64,000 bases of DNA from Marinobacterium rhizophilum (GTDB taxonomy: Bacteria; Pseudomonadota; Gammaproteobacteria; Pseudomonadales; Balneatricaceae): the NCBI RefSeq assembly GCF_024397915.1, contig NZ_CP073347.1, forward strand, positions 1,178,001 to 1,242,000, written 5' to 3'. The notes under the pieces were generated by a model. It did no database searches and was not told where the DNA came from. It saw only the letters and a list, made by a program, of their open reading frames with translations. A program made the position numbers and the translations under genes. Shown here one piece after another: positions 49,825 through 59,672 of the stretch. Position 1 is the first letter of the stretch. Each line of letters begins with the position of its first letter.

Positions 49825-51423
49825 TCAGTCGGCATGGCGAATCACTGCCTTGCCGACAGGGTTGCGACTGAGCACCGTTGCTACAAGGATAGCGCCAACC
49901 AGAAACGCTATGGACACCGGTGAGGCGAAAAGAAACCAGGGGTCGCCACCGGAGGCGGCAAAACCCTGCCGAATAAGGCGTTCAAAGTCATCCGCCAGGA
50001 TAAAGGCAATCACGAAAGGCAGGACGGAAATGTCGAGCTTGCGCATCAGATACCCCACAAAGCCGAAGCCCAGCGCCATGTAGATGCTGCTCATGTGTGC
50101 ATCCTGGATGTATACGGCGGTGAGCGTAACCAGCAGGACAACCGGCATCATCATGGCGGCGGGTATGTGCTGCAGTATGCCGATGCGGCGCATGAAAGCA
50201 CCGCCCAGCGTCCAGTTCAGCAGGTTGGCCAGCATCATCAGGACAAACAGCCCGATCACCATCACCAGCTCCGGGTTCATTTCTCCCGGTGTCATGCGAA
50301 AGACGTTGGGCCCCGGATTCAGCCCGCCAATGCTTTCCATCGCCAGCAGAATGAACACCGCCGCGATATTGCCTGGAATCCCAAGACTGAGCACAGGTAT
50401 CAGGTTGGAGCCGGACACCGCGGAATTGGCGCCTTCCGTTGCTGCCACCCCCTCCGGTATGCCGTCGCCAAACTCGCCCGGGCCCTTGTGACGCCGCTTG
50501 CCGATGGCATAGCCCAGGGTGGCCGCCAGTGTGGTACCGATGCCAGGCAGGGCACCAATCATCGAGCCAATCGCCGCCGAGCGCCCAATGACCGGCAACA
50601 GGCGCAAGCGCTCGGCCCAGCTAAGGTGCTGATCACCCTCATCCCGGATCGAGGGCAACACCTGGTTGTTGCGCCGCCGCCAGGCAAGGTCTTCGATCGA
50701 GGTGAAAATCTCCCCCAGAATCAGTACACCCAGCACCACGGCCTCGACCGAAAACCCCTGTGCCAGATCCAACACGCCGAAGGTCAGGCGCGGTGCTGTA
50801 TCTTCCCCGGTGCCCACCGATGCGACGAACATGCCGAATACCGCCGACAGCAGCCCCTTGAGCACGGATGAACCCACCACGGCCGCGATAAAGGCCATCG
50901 AGAGCACAATGAGAGCCGCCTTTTCCGGAAAGCCCAGGTAACGCTCCACCAGCACAGCGAGAAAGGGTGCGGTGGTAATCAGTACGATGTCCGAAAAGGT
51001 GTCCCCCGATACGCAGGAGAAATGCGCGACGCGCAGGGCCTTGCTGCCCTGCCCCTTGCGTGCCATGGGATAGCCATCCAGCGTGGTCATCACGGCATCC
51101 GGCGTGCCCGGTGTATTGAACAGGATCGCGGGAACGGCGCCCCCCAGGGTTGACCCCTTCATGATGCCGATAAGAAAGCCCAGCGTCGGCAAAAGCGCGG
51201 AGGCTGTGAAACCGAAGGTGGAAATCAGGATCGGCAGCGCGACCGCCATGGCGAAGGGACCGTTGAGTCCCGGGATAGCCCCCACCACGATGCCCGCCAG
51301 CAGTCCGCAGAACACCATGACCAGCGTCGTGGAAACCGGAATCCCCGCGATGCTGAACAGGGGATCGGTCAGAAATACGGCCGCCAGCCCCCCTGAGACA
51401 TAATCGATCAGCGTCATATCCAT
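49825..51423 (-). CDS. tctA: Tripartite tricarboxylate transporter permease TctA
   Basis: A 532-residue protein with about twelve helices. GAIPGLNGPFAMAVALPI and GALPGIGTTLAATLGYAIGKRR are the two diagnostic TctA motifs, together with NTPGTPDAVMTTLDGYPMARKGQGSKAL. It forms the large membrane subunit with TctB. It is part of the minus-strand cluster sulfatase, hydroxyacid dehydrogenase, tctC, tctB, tctA. Confidence 0.94.
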   Translation of the reverse strand: MDMTLIDYVSGGLAAVFLTDPLFSIAGIPVSTTLVMVFCGLLAGIVVGAIPGLNGPFAMAVALPILISTFGFTASALLPTLGFLIGIMKGSTLGGAVPAILFNTPGTPDAVMTTLDGYPMARKGQGSKALRVAHFSCVSGDTFSDIVLITTAPFLAVLVERYLGFPEKAALIVLSMAFIAAVVGSSVLKGLLSAVFGMFVASVGTGEDTAPRLTFGVLDLAQGFSVEAVVLGVLILGEIFTSIEDLAWRRRNNQVLPSIRDEGDQHLSWAERLRLLPVIGRSAAIGSMIGALPGIGTTLAATLGYAIGKRRHKGPGEFGDGIPEGVAATEGANSAVSGSNLIPVLSLGIPGNIAAVFILLAMESIGGLNPGPNVFRMTPGEMNPELVMVIGLFVLMMLANLLNWTLGGAFMRRIGILQHIPAAMMMPVVLLVTLTAVYIQDAHMSSIYMALGFGFVGYLMRKLDISVLPFVIAFILADDFERLIRQGFAASGGDPWFLFASPVSIAFLVGAILVATVLSRNPVGKAVIRHAD

Positions 51424-51475
51424 GTGCGTTAAACCTTATAATTATTAGCGTTATTACGAAACGACCCAGGCCCTG

Positions 51476-52051
51476 TTACTGATCACCGTTGGGGGGCAGC
51501 AGCAGGTGCTCGAATGGCAGATCGATAATCATCGCCATGACCAGGACCGACACCAGTGCAACCAGGGCGCTGCGCACAGCTATCCGGCCCTGTATAAAGC
51601 TGACAAGGCCCATCACAATGACAAATCCACCGGCGAGGTAGCCGATATATTTCCAGGGGGCGGTGTCGCGCAAATCCCGGTATGCAGGAAGGTCGGCCCC
51701 CAGCGCCTGGGCCAGTTCAACGCTCCAGGGGCCGAGATTCACCATCAACGCCAGGCCGAGTCCGATCACGCCCGCCAGTACCGAGGCAAACCTGAGATTT
51801 GCCGCGCTGAGCCCGGCAGTCTTGTCTGCGCCCTCAGTGTGCGGCGCCCTGCGGGTCAGCAGCATCAGGCCAATGCCGCCAATCAGCACCGCACAGACAG
51901 TGGGCATCAGTGCATCACCGATAATGACCTGGCGCCGCACCTGCTCAATCAGCCCCGACTCGACGCTGGCCGGAATCCAGGCCAGTACGGTCAGCAGCGC
52001 AAAGACGACGGCGAAACCGCCCAGTGCTATTTCCCAACGCTGGTTATTCAT
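51476..52051 (-). CDS. tctB: Tripartite tricarboxylate transporter TctB subunit
   Basis: A protein of about 191 residues starting MNNQRWEIALGG with GGAGAGACT upstream. It has four hydrophobic segments, with the typical PTVCAVLIGGIGLMLL and WKYIGYLAGGFVIVMGLVSFI. It corresponds to the small permease subunit and lies between tctC and tctA. Confidence 0.88.
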   Translation of the reverse strand: MNNQRWEIALGGFAVVFALLTVLAWIPASVESGLIEQVRRQVIIGDALMPTVCAVLIGGIGLMLLTRRAPHTEGADKTAGLSAANLRFASVLAGVIGLGLALMVNLGPWSVELAQALGADLPAYRDLRDTAPWKYIGYLAGGFVIVMGLVSFIQGRIAVRSALVALVSVLVMAMIIDLPFEHLLLPPNGDQ

Positions 52052-52118
52052 AGTCTCTCCTTGCACCCATGAAGGCGACATCCTCGCCAGGCCAGGCCCG
52101 GCGAACCGCTATTCTTTC

Positions 52119-53066
52119 TTACTGGCTGTCAGCTTCGGCCAGCAGGCGCCGGGCGCTGTCCAGTGAATCGGCCAGGTAGGTATCCAGCGCCTCACCGCTG
52201 ATGACCCTGGGCTTGCCAAAAAGCTTGGTGATGTAGGCGTTAGTCTTGGACGCCGGATCATTGAGAATCTCCGCCATGGCTGCGGTCAGTGCGGCCTTGG
52301 CGTCGGCGGGAAGATCCTTGGGCGCCACGAACACGAAAACCATGCCAAGGGATTGCTCAAACCCCAGCTCCCGGATGGTTGGCACGCTGGGCGACATGTC
52401 CAGGCGCTCGGCCTCGCCCGATGCCAGGTTAACCAGGTCGCCGGCGGTCACGCCCCGCACCTGGGGGCCTGCCACCCACCCCAGGTCAATATCCCCTGCG
52501 ACAATTGCATCCAGTACGCCCTTGCCCCCCTTGAAGCTAACAATATTGAAGTCGACCCCCTGGGACTTGCCCAGCAGGTAGGCGCCATCGGCCAGCTTGG
52601 GGGTCATTACGCCAAACCTGAGGGTCTCACCCTGGCGCGCAGCCGCCACGACATCAGGCATGGAATTCCATCCCTTGGCCCGGGTTGAAACCACGCCAAG
52701 CTGGGTGCCGGCGGTGCTCACAAGATAGGTAAAGTCGTGTTGGGTGTAGCCCGGATTGCGGTCCGCTATCATGCTGTAATCCACGGTTTCCGACACGATC
52801 ATGCCAATGGTGGTGCCATCGGCCGGTTCGTTCTTGAGCTTGGCGGCCAGCACCGCCCCGCCCTTGCCCAATACGGATTCGGGAATGACTTTCCAGCCGT
52901 TGCGCGCTTCCAGCTCTTCGGCCATCAGGCGGGCCTGGGTATCGGCGGAACCGCCGGGGGTGAAGCCGATCATCATTTTAATGGGGGCTGTGGGCTGCCA
53001 CTGGGCAAATGCCGGGCTGGCGGCCACGGCAAGGATAGATGCAACGGCAATAAGAATGTTTTTCAT
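52119..53066 (-). CDS. tctC: Tripartite tricarboxylate transporter substrate-binding protein TctC
   Basis: A protein of about 315 residues with a Sec signal peptide (MKNILIAVASILAVAASPAFAQ). The mature N-terminus IKMMIGFTPGGSADTQARLMAEELEARNGWKVIPESVLGKGG is the standard Bug/TctC opening and ligand loop, and VPTIRELGFEQSLGM is the later conserved motif. CAGGAGAG precedes the ATG at 53066. It binds a carboxylate in the periplasm; with the flanking sulfatase and hydroxyacid dehydrogenase, a sulfated or hydroxylated acid is a reasonable guess. Confidence 0.92.
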   Translation of the reverse strand: MKNILIAVASILAVAASPAFAQWQPTAPIKMMIGFTPGGSADTQARLMAEELEARNGWKVIPESVLGKGGAVLAAKLKNEPADGTTIGMIVSETVDYSMIADRNPGYTQHDFTYLVSTAGTQLGVVSTRAKGWNSMPDVVAAARQGETLRFGVMTPKLADGAYLLGKSQGVDFNIVSFKGGKGVLDAIVAGDIDLGWVAGPQVRGVTAGDLVNLASGEAERLDMSPSVPTIRELGFEQSLGMVFVFVAPKDLPADAKAALTAAMAEILNDPASKTNAYITKLFGKPRVISGEALDTYLADSLDSARRLLAEADSQ

Positions 53067-53180
53067 GGTGCGCTCTCCTGGTACAGATAGTTGCTTGTTG
53101 TTATTGCTGCCAGAACCGACGCTTACTGAATGCAGTGCCACAGACAGACAGCTTTCATTAAGTTATTGAATATAAGTAAT

Positions 53181-54347
53181 TTATCCCTGCGCCGACACCT
53201 CTGCAAAGGTGCCCGGCAATAATATGGAACGATCAACCTGCGCTAACTGGGTACGGCCGCAAAAGGCCATGGTGAGGTCGAGCTCGTTGTGGATGATTTC
53301 CAGCGCCCGGGTCACGCCCTGCTCCCCCATCGCCCCCAGCCCGTACAGGAAGGAACGACCGATGTAGGTGCCCTTGGCGCCCAGCGCCACGGCCTTGAGC
53401 ACATCCTGCCCTGAACGAATGCCGCCATCCATATGCACTTCCATTTTCGAGCCCACCGCATCCACGATCCCGGGCAGGGCACGAATACTGGACTCGGCGC
53501 CGTCGAGTTGGCGCCCGCCGTGGTTACTGACAATCACCGCATCGGCACCGGAGTCGAGCGCCAGTTGCGCGTCCTCGGCGTCCTGGATGCCCTTGAGGAT
53601 GAGCTTGCCACCCCAGCGCTGCTTGATCCATTGCACATCATCCCAGTTCAGGCGCGGATCGAACTGCTGGGCGGTCCACTGGGCCAGGGTGCCCATATCG
53701 TCGATACCCTTGACATGCCCGACGATATTGCCGAACTGGCGCCTTGGCGTTCTCGCCATGCCAAGGCACCAGCGTGGCCGGCTGGCCATGTTGACAAGAT
53801 TCGCCAGCGTTAGCCTGGGCGGTGCGGACAGGCCGTTTTTCAGATCCCGGTGGCGCTGCCCGATGATCTGCAGGTCCAGCGTCAGCACCAGCGCGGAACA
53901 GTTCGCCGCCTTGGCACGGTCGATCAGCCGTTCGATGAAATCGCGGTCACGCATAACATACAGCTGGAACCAGAAGGGCTTTTGCGTATGCGCCGCCACA
54001 TCCTCGATCGAGCAGATGCTCATGGTCGAGAGCGTGAACGGCACGCCGAACCTTTCCGCCGCCCTGGCGGCCAGGATCTCGCCATCGGCATGCTGCATGC
54101 CCGCCAGCCCGGTGGGCGCAATGGCCACTGGCATGGCTACATCGATACCCACCATCTGGGTGGCCGTGCTGCGACCTTCAAGATTCACGGCCACGCGCTG
54201 GCGCAGCTTGATGTTCTGCAGGTCACTTTCGTTGGCGTGATAGGTGCTCTCGGTCCAGCTGCCGGAATCCGCATATTCGTAAAACATGCGCGGCACCCGG
54301 CGTTTTGCCAGCACCCTGAGATCCTCGATATTGGTAATCACAGTCAT
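53181..54347 (-). CDS. FMN-dependent 2-hydroxyacid dehydrogenase (lactate dehydrogenase family)
   Basis: A protein of about 388 residues with the TIM-barrel FMN fold of LldD, glycolate oxidase and mandelate dehydrogenase. MFYEYADSGSWTESTY, PVAIAPTGLAGMQHADGE, FQLYVMRDRDFIERLI and the catalytic-base motif SNHGGRQLDG near residue 274 are all present, followed by EVHMDGGIRSGQDVLKA. It oxidises a 2-hydroxyacid to a 2-oxoacid. It lies between tctC and a sulfatase in one direction, but copy 2 of repeat B interrupts the sulfatase side. Confidence 0.92.
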   Translation of the reverse strand: MTVITNIEDLRVLAKRRVPRMFYEYADSGSWTESTYHANESDLQNIKLRQRVAVNLEGRSTATQMVGIDVAMPVAIAPTGLAGMQHADGEILAARAAERFGVPFTLSTMSICSIEDVAAHTQKPFWFQLYVMRDRDFIERLIDRAKAANCSALVLTLDLQIIGQRHRDLKNGLSAPPRLTLANLVNMASRPRWCLGMARTPRRQFGNIVGHVKGIDDMGTLAQWTAQQFDPRLNWDDVQWIKQRWGGKLILKGIQDAEDAQLALDSGADAVIVSNHGGRQLDGAESSIRALPGIVDAVGSKMEVHMDGGIRSGQDVLKAVALGAKGTYIGRSFLYGLGAMGEQGVTRALEIIHNELDLTMAFCGRTQLAQVDRSILLPGTFAEVSAQG

Positions 54348-54392
54348 AATGTTGCCTCTTGGCCTTGCCTCTTCGCTGACCCGCACGACTTA

Positions 54393-54546
54393 TTAACCTG
54401 GCTGGCAAATAGGTTCCCTCCCTATTTGCCAGTCACCCCACAAAAACAGGCGCAAGTGCGTGGACGTGCTGGTTTTTATGGGGTTCGCATTGGCCTGCGG
54501 CCAATGATGAAACATCCCTGTTTCATGTATTAACCCGCCGGGTTAA
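54393..54546. repeat. Four-hairpin element B, copy 2
   Basis: Nearly identical to 31447-31600, with the same four hairpins in order; substitutions cluster in loops and in one stem (CCCCACAAAAAC with GTTTTTATGGGG). It lies between the sulfatase and the hydroxyacid dehydrogenase genes. Confidence 0.88.
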
Positions 54547-54564
54547 TAGTGTCTTGGGACCGGT

Positions 54565-54587
54565 CCCGCCCCTTTGAACGGGGCGGG
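54565..54587. terminator. GC-rich hairpin after sulfatase gene
   Basis: CCCGCCCC, loop TTTGAAC, then GGGGCGGG, 47 bases beyond the sulfatase stop. It lacks a T-run, so termination is uncertain. Confidence 0.5.
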
Positions 54588-54633
54588 TCCGCTCACCCGC
54601 CCAGGGTTCAGCAGTGAACCGCCACTGCATGCA

Positions 54634-56178
54634 TCAGGCGGTGCCGACAATCGGCAGGTCCGGGGTCGGGATATCGCGGCGGGCACCGGCGATCATGTCC
54701 GCCAGCTCCCGTCGTACCGATGCATAGGACGGATCATCGTAGCGATTGACCAGCTCGTGCGGGTCTTCCTGCAGGTCGTACAGTTCACCGCTTTGGGAAC
54801 GGACCTCAGAGGTCATGCGATAGCGCTGCGTACGTACGGTGCGCAGGTCCAGTGCCACACCCACGCGCCCGGCACGCAGGTCCCACTCGCTGTAGGCAAA
54901 GTCCCGCGAGCCCTCGCCTTCGAGCAGCGGGCGCAGCGAGGTGCTGTCCAGCTCCGCATCCGGCGTCGCCCCACAGTAGTCGAGAATGGTGGCGCACAGA
55001 TCCAGGGTGGATACCGGATCGCCGATAACACGCCCAGCCTCGATGCCGGGCCCGCGCATGATCATGCCCACCCGCATCAGGCCGTCGTACATCATCGGTC
55101 CCTTGAGCACCAGGCCGTGATCGCCGAGGAAATCGCCGTGGTCCGTGGTGTAGATGACGATGGTGTCCTCCGCCAGGCCCAGGTCGTCCAGCTCGGCCAG
55201 AATGCGGCCAACGTTGTGGTCAATCAGGGAAATCATGCCGTAGTAGTTGGCGGTCAGTTCACGCAGCTGCGCATCGTTCAGCTCGCCCATGCGCGAGTAC
55301 TCGGAGCGCATTTTCAGCAGTTCACCGGACAGCTTGGGCACGGTTTCGACGGAGGCGCGGTGCCACCAGGGCCGGCGATCAAGATCACGCGTGCGGTGCT
55401 CGGGAATATCAACCTCGTCCGGATGGTGCAGCAGGCTCCAGGGCTCCGGTGCATCGAACGGATGGTGCGGGTCGGGAAACGATACCCAGGCACAGAACGG
55501 CTCGTCGCGGTGCTCGCGCAGGAAATCAATGGTCTTGTTGCCAACCCAGGTGGAGTTGTGCCACACGGGCGGCAACTGGGAATGGTACGTCTGGGGGGTT
55601 GCGGTTCGCGGCGCATAACCTGCGTAGGCGGCGTTTTTCTGCGCGCCCTTGCCGTCATTGTGATACCAGGCTTCATACGCCAGTCCGCGGGGTGGCTCGG
55701 CCGGCAGCCAGTAGTTGTGGCCGATCAGCATCAGGTCGTTCTGCCCAAACCCCATGTAAGGCCCGCTCCAGGAGGTATCGTACTGCGCGGAGCTCTGAAC
55801 GCATTCCGGCGTACCGGTGGGCGCAAAGGTGTGGTAGGACGAAAAATGCGCCTTGCCAATCATGCCGGTGGCATAGCCGTCGCGCGACAGCACACCGGCA
55901 AAGCCGGACAGGCCCGTGGCCTCCGGCAAGTCAATGCCGTTGTCCGAAACACCGTGGGCCGAAGGCAGCAGCCCGGTGAGCATGGAAGCGCGCGAGGGCT
56001 GACAAACAACGTTGGGCGTGATGCAGGCAGAAAACCGGGTGCCCTCGCCCGCCAGGGCATCCAGGTGCGGTGTCTTGACCTTGCGCCCTTCAAAGCCGTA
56101 GCAATCGGCACGCTGCTGGTCGGATGTGATCAGAAGGATGTTTGGCCTCCGGGCAGGCCTCGGTGAATGTGTTGTCAT
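54634..56178 (-). CDS. Formylglycine sulfatase
   Basis: A protein of about 514 residues starting MTTHSPRPARRPN with GGAGACC upstream. PNILLITSDQQRADCYG gives D20; the maturation motif is C59 in CQPSRASMLTG; and IVIYTTDHGDFLGDHGLV is the later metal site. There is no signal peptide. It is divergent from a LysR gene at 56297 and followed by the 2-hydroxyacid dehydrogenase and TctCBA genes, so desulfation of an imported ester before oxidation is likely. It is a different sulfatase from the one at 32567-34141, with low similarity outside the motifs. Confidence 0.92.
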   Translation of the reverse strand: MTTHSPRPARRPNILLITSDQQRADCYGFEGRKVKTPHLDALAGEGTRFSACITPNVVCQPSRASMLTGLLPSAHGVSDNGIDLPEATGLSGFAGVLSRDGYATGMIGKAHFSSYHTFAPTGTPECVQSSAQYDTSWSGPYMGFGQNDLMLIGHNYWLPAEPPRGLAYEAWYHNDGKGAQKNAAYAGYAPRTATPQTYHSQLPPVWHNSTWVGNKTIDFLREHRDEPFCAWVSFPDPHHPFDAPEPWSLLHHPDEVDIPEHRTRDLDRRPWWHRASVETVPKLSGELLKMRSEYSRMGELNDAQLRELTANYYGMISLIDHNVGRILAELDDLGLAEDTIVIYTTDHGDFLGDHGLVLKGPMMYDGLMRVGMIMRGPGIEAGRVIGDPVSTLDLCATILDYCGATPDAELDSTSLRPLLEGEGSRDFAYSEWDLRAGRVGVALDLRTVRTQRYRMTSEVRSQSGELYDLQEDPHELVNRYDDPSYASVRRELADMIAGARRDIPTPDLPIVGTA

Positions 56179-56253
56179 TGTTGGTCTCCGAGTGCAATGT
56201 GCCCCCACTATGCGCCCGCTATACATTCCTGCATAATCGTATTTTTACAGCCA

Positions 56254-56274
56254 GTGATATTGTTTTGTTATCAC
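56254..56274. promoter_or_regulatory. Candidate operator between sulfatase and LysR genes
   Basis: GTGATA, nine bases, then TATCAC in the 118-base divergent region. This dyad of spaced short arms suits a LysR-type site. It is only a candidate. Confidence 0.45.
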
Positions 56275-56296
56275 CAAAAACCGCCGGAAGCTGCCC

Positions 56297-57277
56297 ATGC
56301 CAAGCCCCGCAAATCACAACGAACTCGATCCCGGTGTCTTCACCAGCCGCTTGAAACTCAAGCACCTGATACTGCTGCGCAACGTTGCCGAACTGCAGAC
56401 CCTGCGCAAGGGTGCCGCGGCGTCCAACATGACCCAGCCGGCGGCCACCAAGCTGATACAGGAACTGGAAGCGCTGTTCGGCGTCGCCCTGTTCCACCGT
56501 GATCGCCAGGGCATGACACTCACCCTCTATGGGGAACGGGTGCGCCAGCATGTCGATATCCTGCTGACGGATATAGACCGGCTGCGCGAGGGTGTCGATA
56601 TGCTGGCACAGGGCATCACCGGGCAGATCCGGGTTGGCGTCGTACCCTCCATCGCGCCGGCTCTGCTGACGCAATCAATCGTGCGCATACTGCAGGAACG
56701 CCCCAAGGTACGCTTCATTATTCAGGAGGCCTCCACAACCGCTTTGCTGGCGAGCATGCACAGGAACGAGCTGGACCTGATCCTGGGCCGGGTACTGGAT
56801 GCCGACCAGGCTCAGGGCATGAAGGTCACCCACGTCTATGCCGAAGCCTTTACGATTGTCTGCGCCAAGCAGCATGTCCTGTCGCAACGCAAAAACCCGT
56901 CCTGGACGCAAATGGCCCAGTTCCGATGGGTACTGCCCCCCTCCGGTACACCCATGCGCCAGATGGTGGACAACATCTTTACCCAAAACCTGGCAATCCG
57001 CCCCGAGGCGGCGGTGGAATCGAGCAGCTTCGGACAGATGCGCGACCTTATCGGCCATAGCAACCTGCTGGGTATAGTGCCCCGCTCAATAGCCGCACAG
57101 CCGCAATCACGCGAAATCCTCGACGTCCTGAAAAACGACGTCGGTACCCATTTCACCCCCATCAGCCTGATTTATCGCAGCGATATCGACCAGCCACCGC
57201 TGATCGATATTTTTGCGGATACGGTCAGTGAAACGGCCGCTGCAATGGGCCTTGGCACAGGACGCGGTGCACAGTAG
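56297..57277 (+). CDS. LysR-family transcriptional regulator
   Basis: A 326-residue LysR protein of the type with KHLILLRNVAELQTLRKGAAASNMTQPAATKLIQELEALFG, a PAATKLI recognition helix seen in CbbR/GbpR-like members, and an effector domain starting GQIRVGVVPSIAPALL. It is divergent from the sulfatase/hydroxyacid/Tct cluster and is its likely regulator. The downstream hairpin at 57293-57316 separates it from the converging BCCT gene. Confidence 0.9.
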   Translation: MPSPANHNELDPGVFTSRLKLKHLILLRNVAELQTLRKGAAASNMTQPAATKLIQELEALFGVALFHRDRQGMTLTLYGERVRQHVDILLTDIDRLREGVDMLAQGITGQIRVGVVPSIAPALLTQSIVRILQERPKVRFIIQEASTTALLASMHRNELDLILGRVLDADQAQGMKVTHVYAEAFTIVCAKQHVLSQRKNPSWTQMAQFRWVLPPSGTPMRQMVDNIFTQNLAIRPEAAVESSSFGQMRDLIGHSNLLGIVPRSIAAQPQSREILDVLKNDVGTHFTPISLIYRSDIDQPPLIDIFADTVSETAAAMGLGTGRGAQ

Positions 57278-57286
57278 AGCCTTGAC

Positions 57287-57316
57287 AAAAAAGGCCCGAC
57301 GCCAAGGCGCCGGGCC
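57287..57316. terminator. Bidirectional terminator
   Basis: GGCCCGACGCC, AA, then GGCGCCGGGCC with one mismatched pair, preceded by AAAAAA and followed by AAAA. On the minus strand the T-run follows the stem, so it mainly ends the BCCT transcript. Confidence 0.75.
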
Positions 57317-57421
57317 AAAAGTCCCCTCGCTGCCATATCCGGGGTGACAGCAACAGAGCCAGGTACAGGCAGACAAACAGACAGTGGCGCGCATTACAGA
57401 ATCGCGCGCCAGCGTCGTTCC

Positions 57422-59434
57422 TCAGGCAAAGACGCCGACGGGCGGCGGCACATGCAACGCAGGGGCCGGCTCGCCTGTCAGCAGTTGCAGCTGAACGAAA
57501 CGGTCATATTCGGCCACCAGGTCATGCAGCACATCGTGAAACAGATAACCCACCAGGCAGCGGCCTAGCGCGCCACCGGCCAGATAAACCTGATAGCCAC
57601 TCGCCTCTTCCTGCGTGGGCGCCAGTGAACCACCGGACAATACCACCGGTTGTGGCCTGGCCTCGTACAGGAAGTACAGGTCTTCGCCCAGCTGCACCCG
57701 CAGCGCCAGCCCGGCGTGTGCTACGGTTTCGATGCTTACCGGCTTGCCGTGCTGCCTCAGTTCTTTGGCAAACAGCTCGAATGCAGGCTTGAGGGTCTGC
57801 TGCAAAAAGGCGGTGCTATCGGTTTGCACCGTACGCTGCAGGCTCTGTTGCAGTCTTTCACGCCAGTCGAGGGTCGAGTGCGCCGGGGCGTTCGATACCC
57901 TGTGACCATCGACTTCCTGCACCAGGGCTCGGTACAGCCCTGCCATGGTGGCAAACAGCACCAGGGAAAAAGGCAGCGCGGCGATTACCACCACGCTTTG
58001 CAGGGCATTCAGCCCGCCCGCCAGCAACAGCACGATGGTAATGGCGCCAATGATGGCCGCCCAGAAAGCCCGCAGGTACACCGGCGCATCCTGGTCGGCA
58101 TCGGGCAAGACGGATGTGAAGTTGGCCAGCACCAGGGCGCCCGAGTCGGCCGATGTCACGAAGAACAGTACCGCCAGTACCAGCACAACGCCGGTGGTTA
58201 CACCCACATAGGGATACTGCTGCAACAGTGTGTAGATCGTGCTTTGCGGGCTGTTCAGTGCCTGCTCGCCAAGCGTTGCCAGCCCCTGGTTGGCCACCAG
58301 ATCAATACCGGTATTTCCGAAAAAGGACATCCAGGCCATCATGAATCCCAGCGGAATCAGCAGTGCACCCAGGGTGAATTCACGGATGGTGCGGCCCCTG
58401 GAGATACGCGCCAGAAACATGCCGATAAAGGGTGTCCAGGCGATCCACCAGGCCCAGAAAAACACCGTCCACCAGCCCTTCCATTGCTGTGCGTCTTCCC
58501 CGGCCAGGGCATAGGTATTGAAACTCAAGCCCACAAAGCCGGTGAGGTAATCACCGATATTCAGTACCAGGGTATCCAGCAGCCCCAGGGTATTGCCCTG
58601 GTACAACACGAACAGCAACAGCCCGCTGGCCAGCAGCATATTAATTTCAGACAGACGGCGAATGCCTCTGTCCACTCCGCTCATGGCGGAAAAGGCCGCA
58701 ATCACCACCACGGCAATGATCAACAACACCTGGTTACTGAGGCTTTGCGACAATCCAAACAGCAGACCGAAACCGTAATTGAGCTGCATGACGCCGATAC
58801 CCAGGCTTGTGGCAATACCAAACACCGTACCGATAATGGCGGCGATATCCACCAGTTGGCCAACAGGCCCATGGATACGCTTGCCGATCAGCGGAAACAG
58901 GGTACTGCTGATCGCCAGTGGCAACTTGTGACGGTAACTGAAATAGGCTAGCGCCACCCCCATGAGGGCATACAAAGCCCAACCGGTCAGGCCCCAGTGA
59001 AAAAATGTCTGGGGCACGGCGTGGCGCATGGCCGCCATGCTTTGCGCACCCTGCTCGGGCGGGGCGAGGTAGTGGGAAACCGGCTCGGCCACACTGAAGA
59101 ACAGCACATCGATGCCGATACCGGCGGCAAACAGCATGGCCGCCCAGGAAATGAGCGAGAACTCGGGCCGTGAATCATCGGTACCCAGGCGCACCTTGCC
59201 AAAGCGCGACAGGCTGATATAAAGCACAAACACCAGGTAAGCAACCGTGGCCAGCATGTAATACCAGCCGAAGGTTTCACTGATCCAGCCAAGGCCGGCA
59301 CTGAATACCGCTGCAGCCTGCTCAGCATAAAAACTTGTATATAACAGAAACAGGGCTATACCGCTTAAGGCGCCATAGAATATGCCCCTGTTGATGTAAA
59401 TTTTCCCCTTCTCGGGAGCTGTACCGCTTTCCAT
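57422..59434 (-). CDS. BCCT-family transporter with C-terminal domain
   Basis: A 670-residue betaine/carnitine/choline carrier with twelve helices. The signature tryptophan region WWTVFFWAWWIAWTPFIGMFLARISRGRTIREF is complete. The last 150 residues are hydrophilic, as in BetT-type proteins where the tail senses osmotic strength. GGAG precedes the ATG. It probably imports a quaternary amine with Na+ or H+. The specific substrate cannot be told from sequence. Confidence 0.93.
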   Translation of the reverse strand: MESGTAPEKGKIYINRGIFYGALSGIALFLLYTSFYAEQAAAVFSAGLGWISETFGWYYMLATVAYLVFVLYISLSRFGKVRLGTDDSRPEFSLISWAAMLFAAGIGIDVLFFSVAEPVSHYLAPPEQGAQSMAAMRHAVPQTFFHWGLTGWALYALMGVALAYFSYRHKLPLAISSTLFPLIGKRIHGPVGQLVDIAAIIGTVFGIATSLGIGVMQLNYGFGLLFGLSQSLSNQVLLIIAVVVIAAFSAMSGVDRGIRRLSEINMLLASGLLLFVLYQGNTLGLLDTLVLNIGDYLTGFVGLSFNTYALAGEDAQQWKGWWTVFFWAWWIAWTPFIGMFLARISRGRTIREFTLGALLIPLGFMMAWMSFFGNTGIDLVANQGLATLGEQALNSPQSTIYTLLQQYPYVGVTTGVVLVLAVLFFVTSADSGALVLANFTSVLPDADQDAPVYLRAFWAAIIGAITIVLLLAGGLNALQSVVVIAALPFSLVLFATMAGLYRALVQEVDGHRVSNAPAHSTLDWRERLQQSLQRTVQTDSTAFLQQTLKPAFELFAKELRQHGKPVSIETVAHAGLALRVQLGEDLYFLYEARPQPVVLSGGSLAPTQEEASGYQVYLAGGALGRCLVGYLFHDVLHDLVAEYDRFVQLQLLTGEPAPALHVPPPVGVFA

Positions 59435-59581
59435 AAGACTCCACCCTTCGGATTGTTTTAATCTTCGTATGGTTGCTTGCGATAAATAGTTTATCGAATC
59501 CTTGATGCGCGGATAGCAAATAGATTTTACAAAATTACGTTCGAATAACAGGTTATCGACAGTGTACCGGCCGTGTAACGT

Positions 59582-59672
59582 TCAACCTGGCTGATAACAG
59601 GTAAAAATCCTATTCGCAGGCCAGGTTGTTATTAACCCGCCGGGTTAATACATGAAACAGGGATGTTTCATA
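59582..59672. repeat. Element B fragment with inverted repeat
   Basis: 59632-59671 is a reverse-oriented end of element B (ATGAAACA/TGTTTCAT hairpin with TTAACCCG ends). To its left CAACCTGGC and GCCAGGTTG form another inverted pair. Confidence 0.7.

Noticed and set aside
54574..56166. 530-residue plus-strand open frame
   Set aside because: It is antisense to the second sulfatase, whose CQPSR motif and metal sites are unmistakable.
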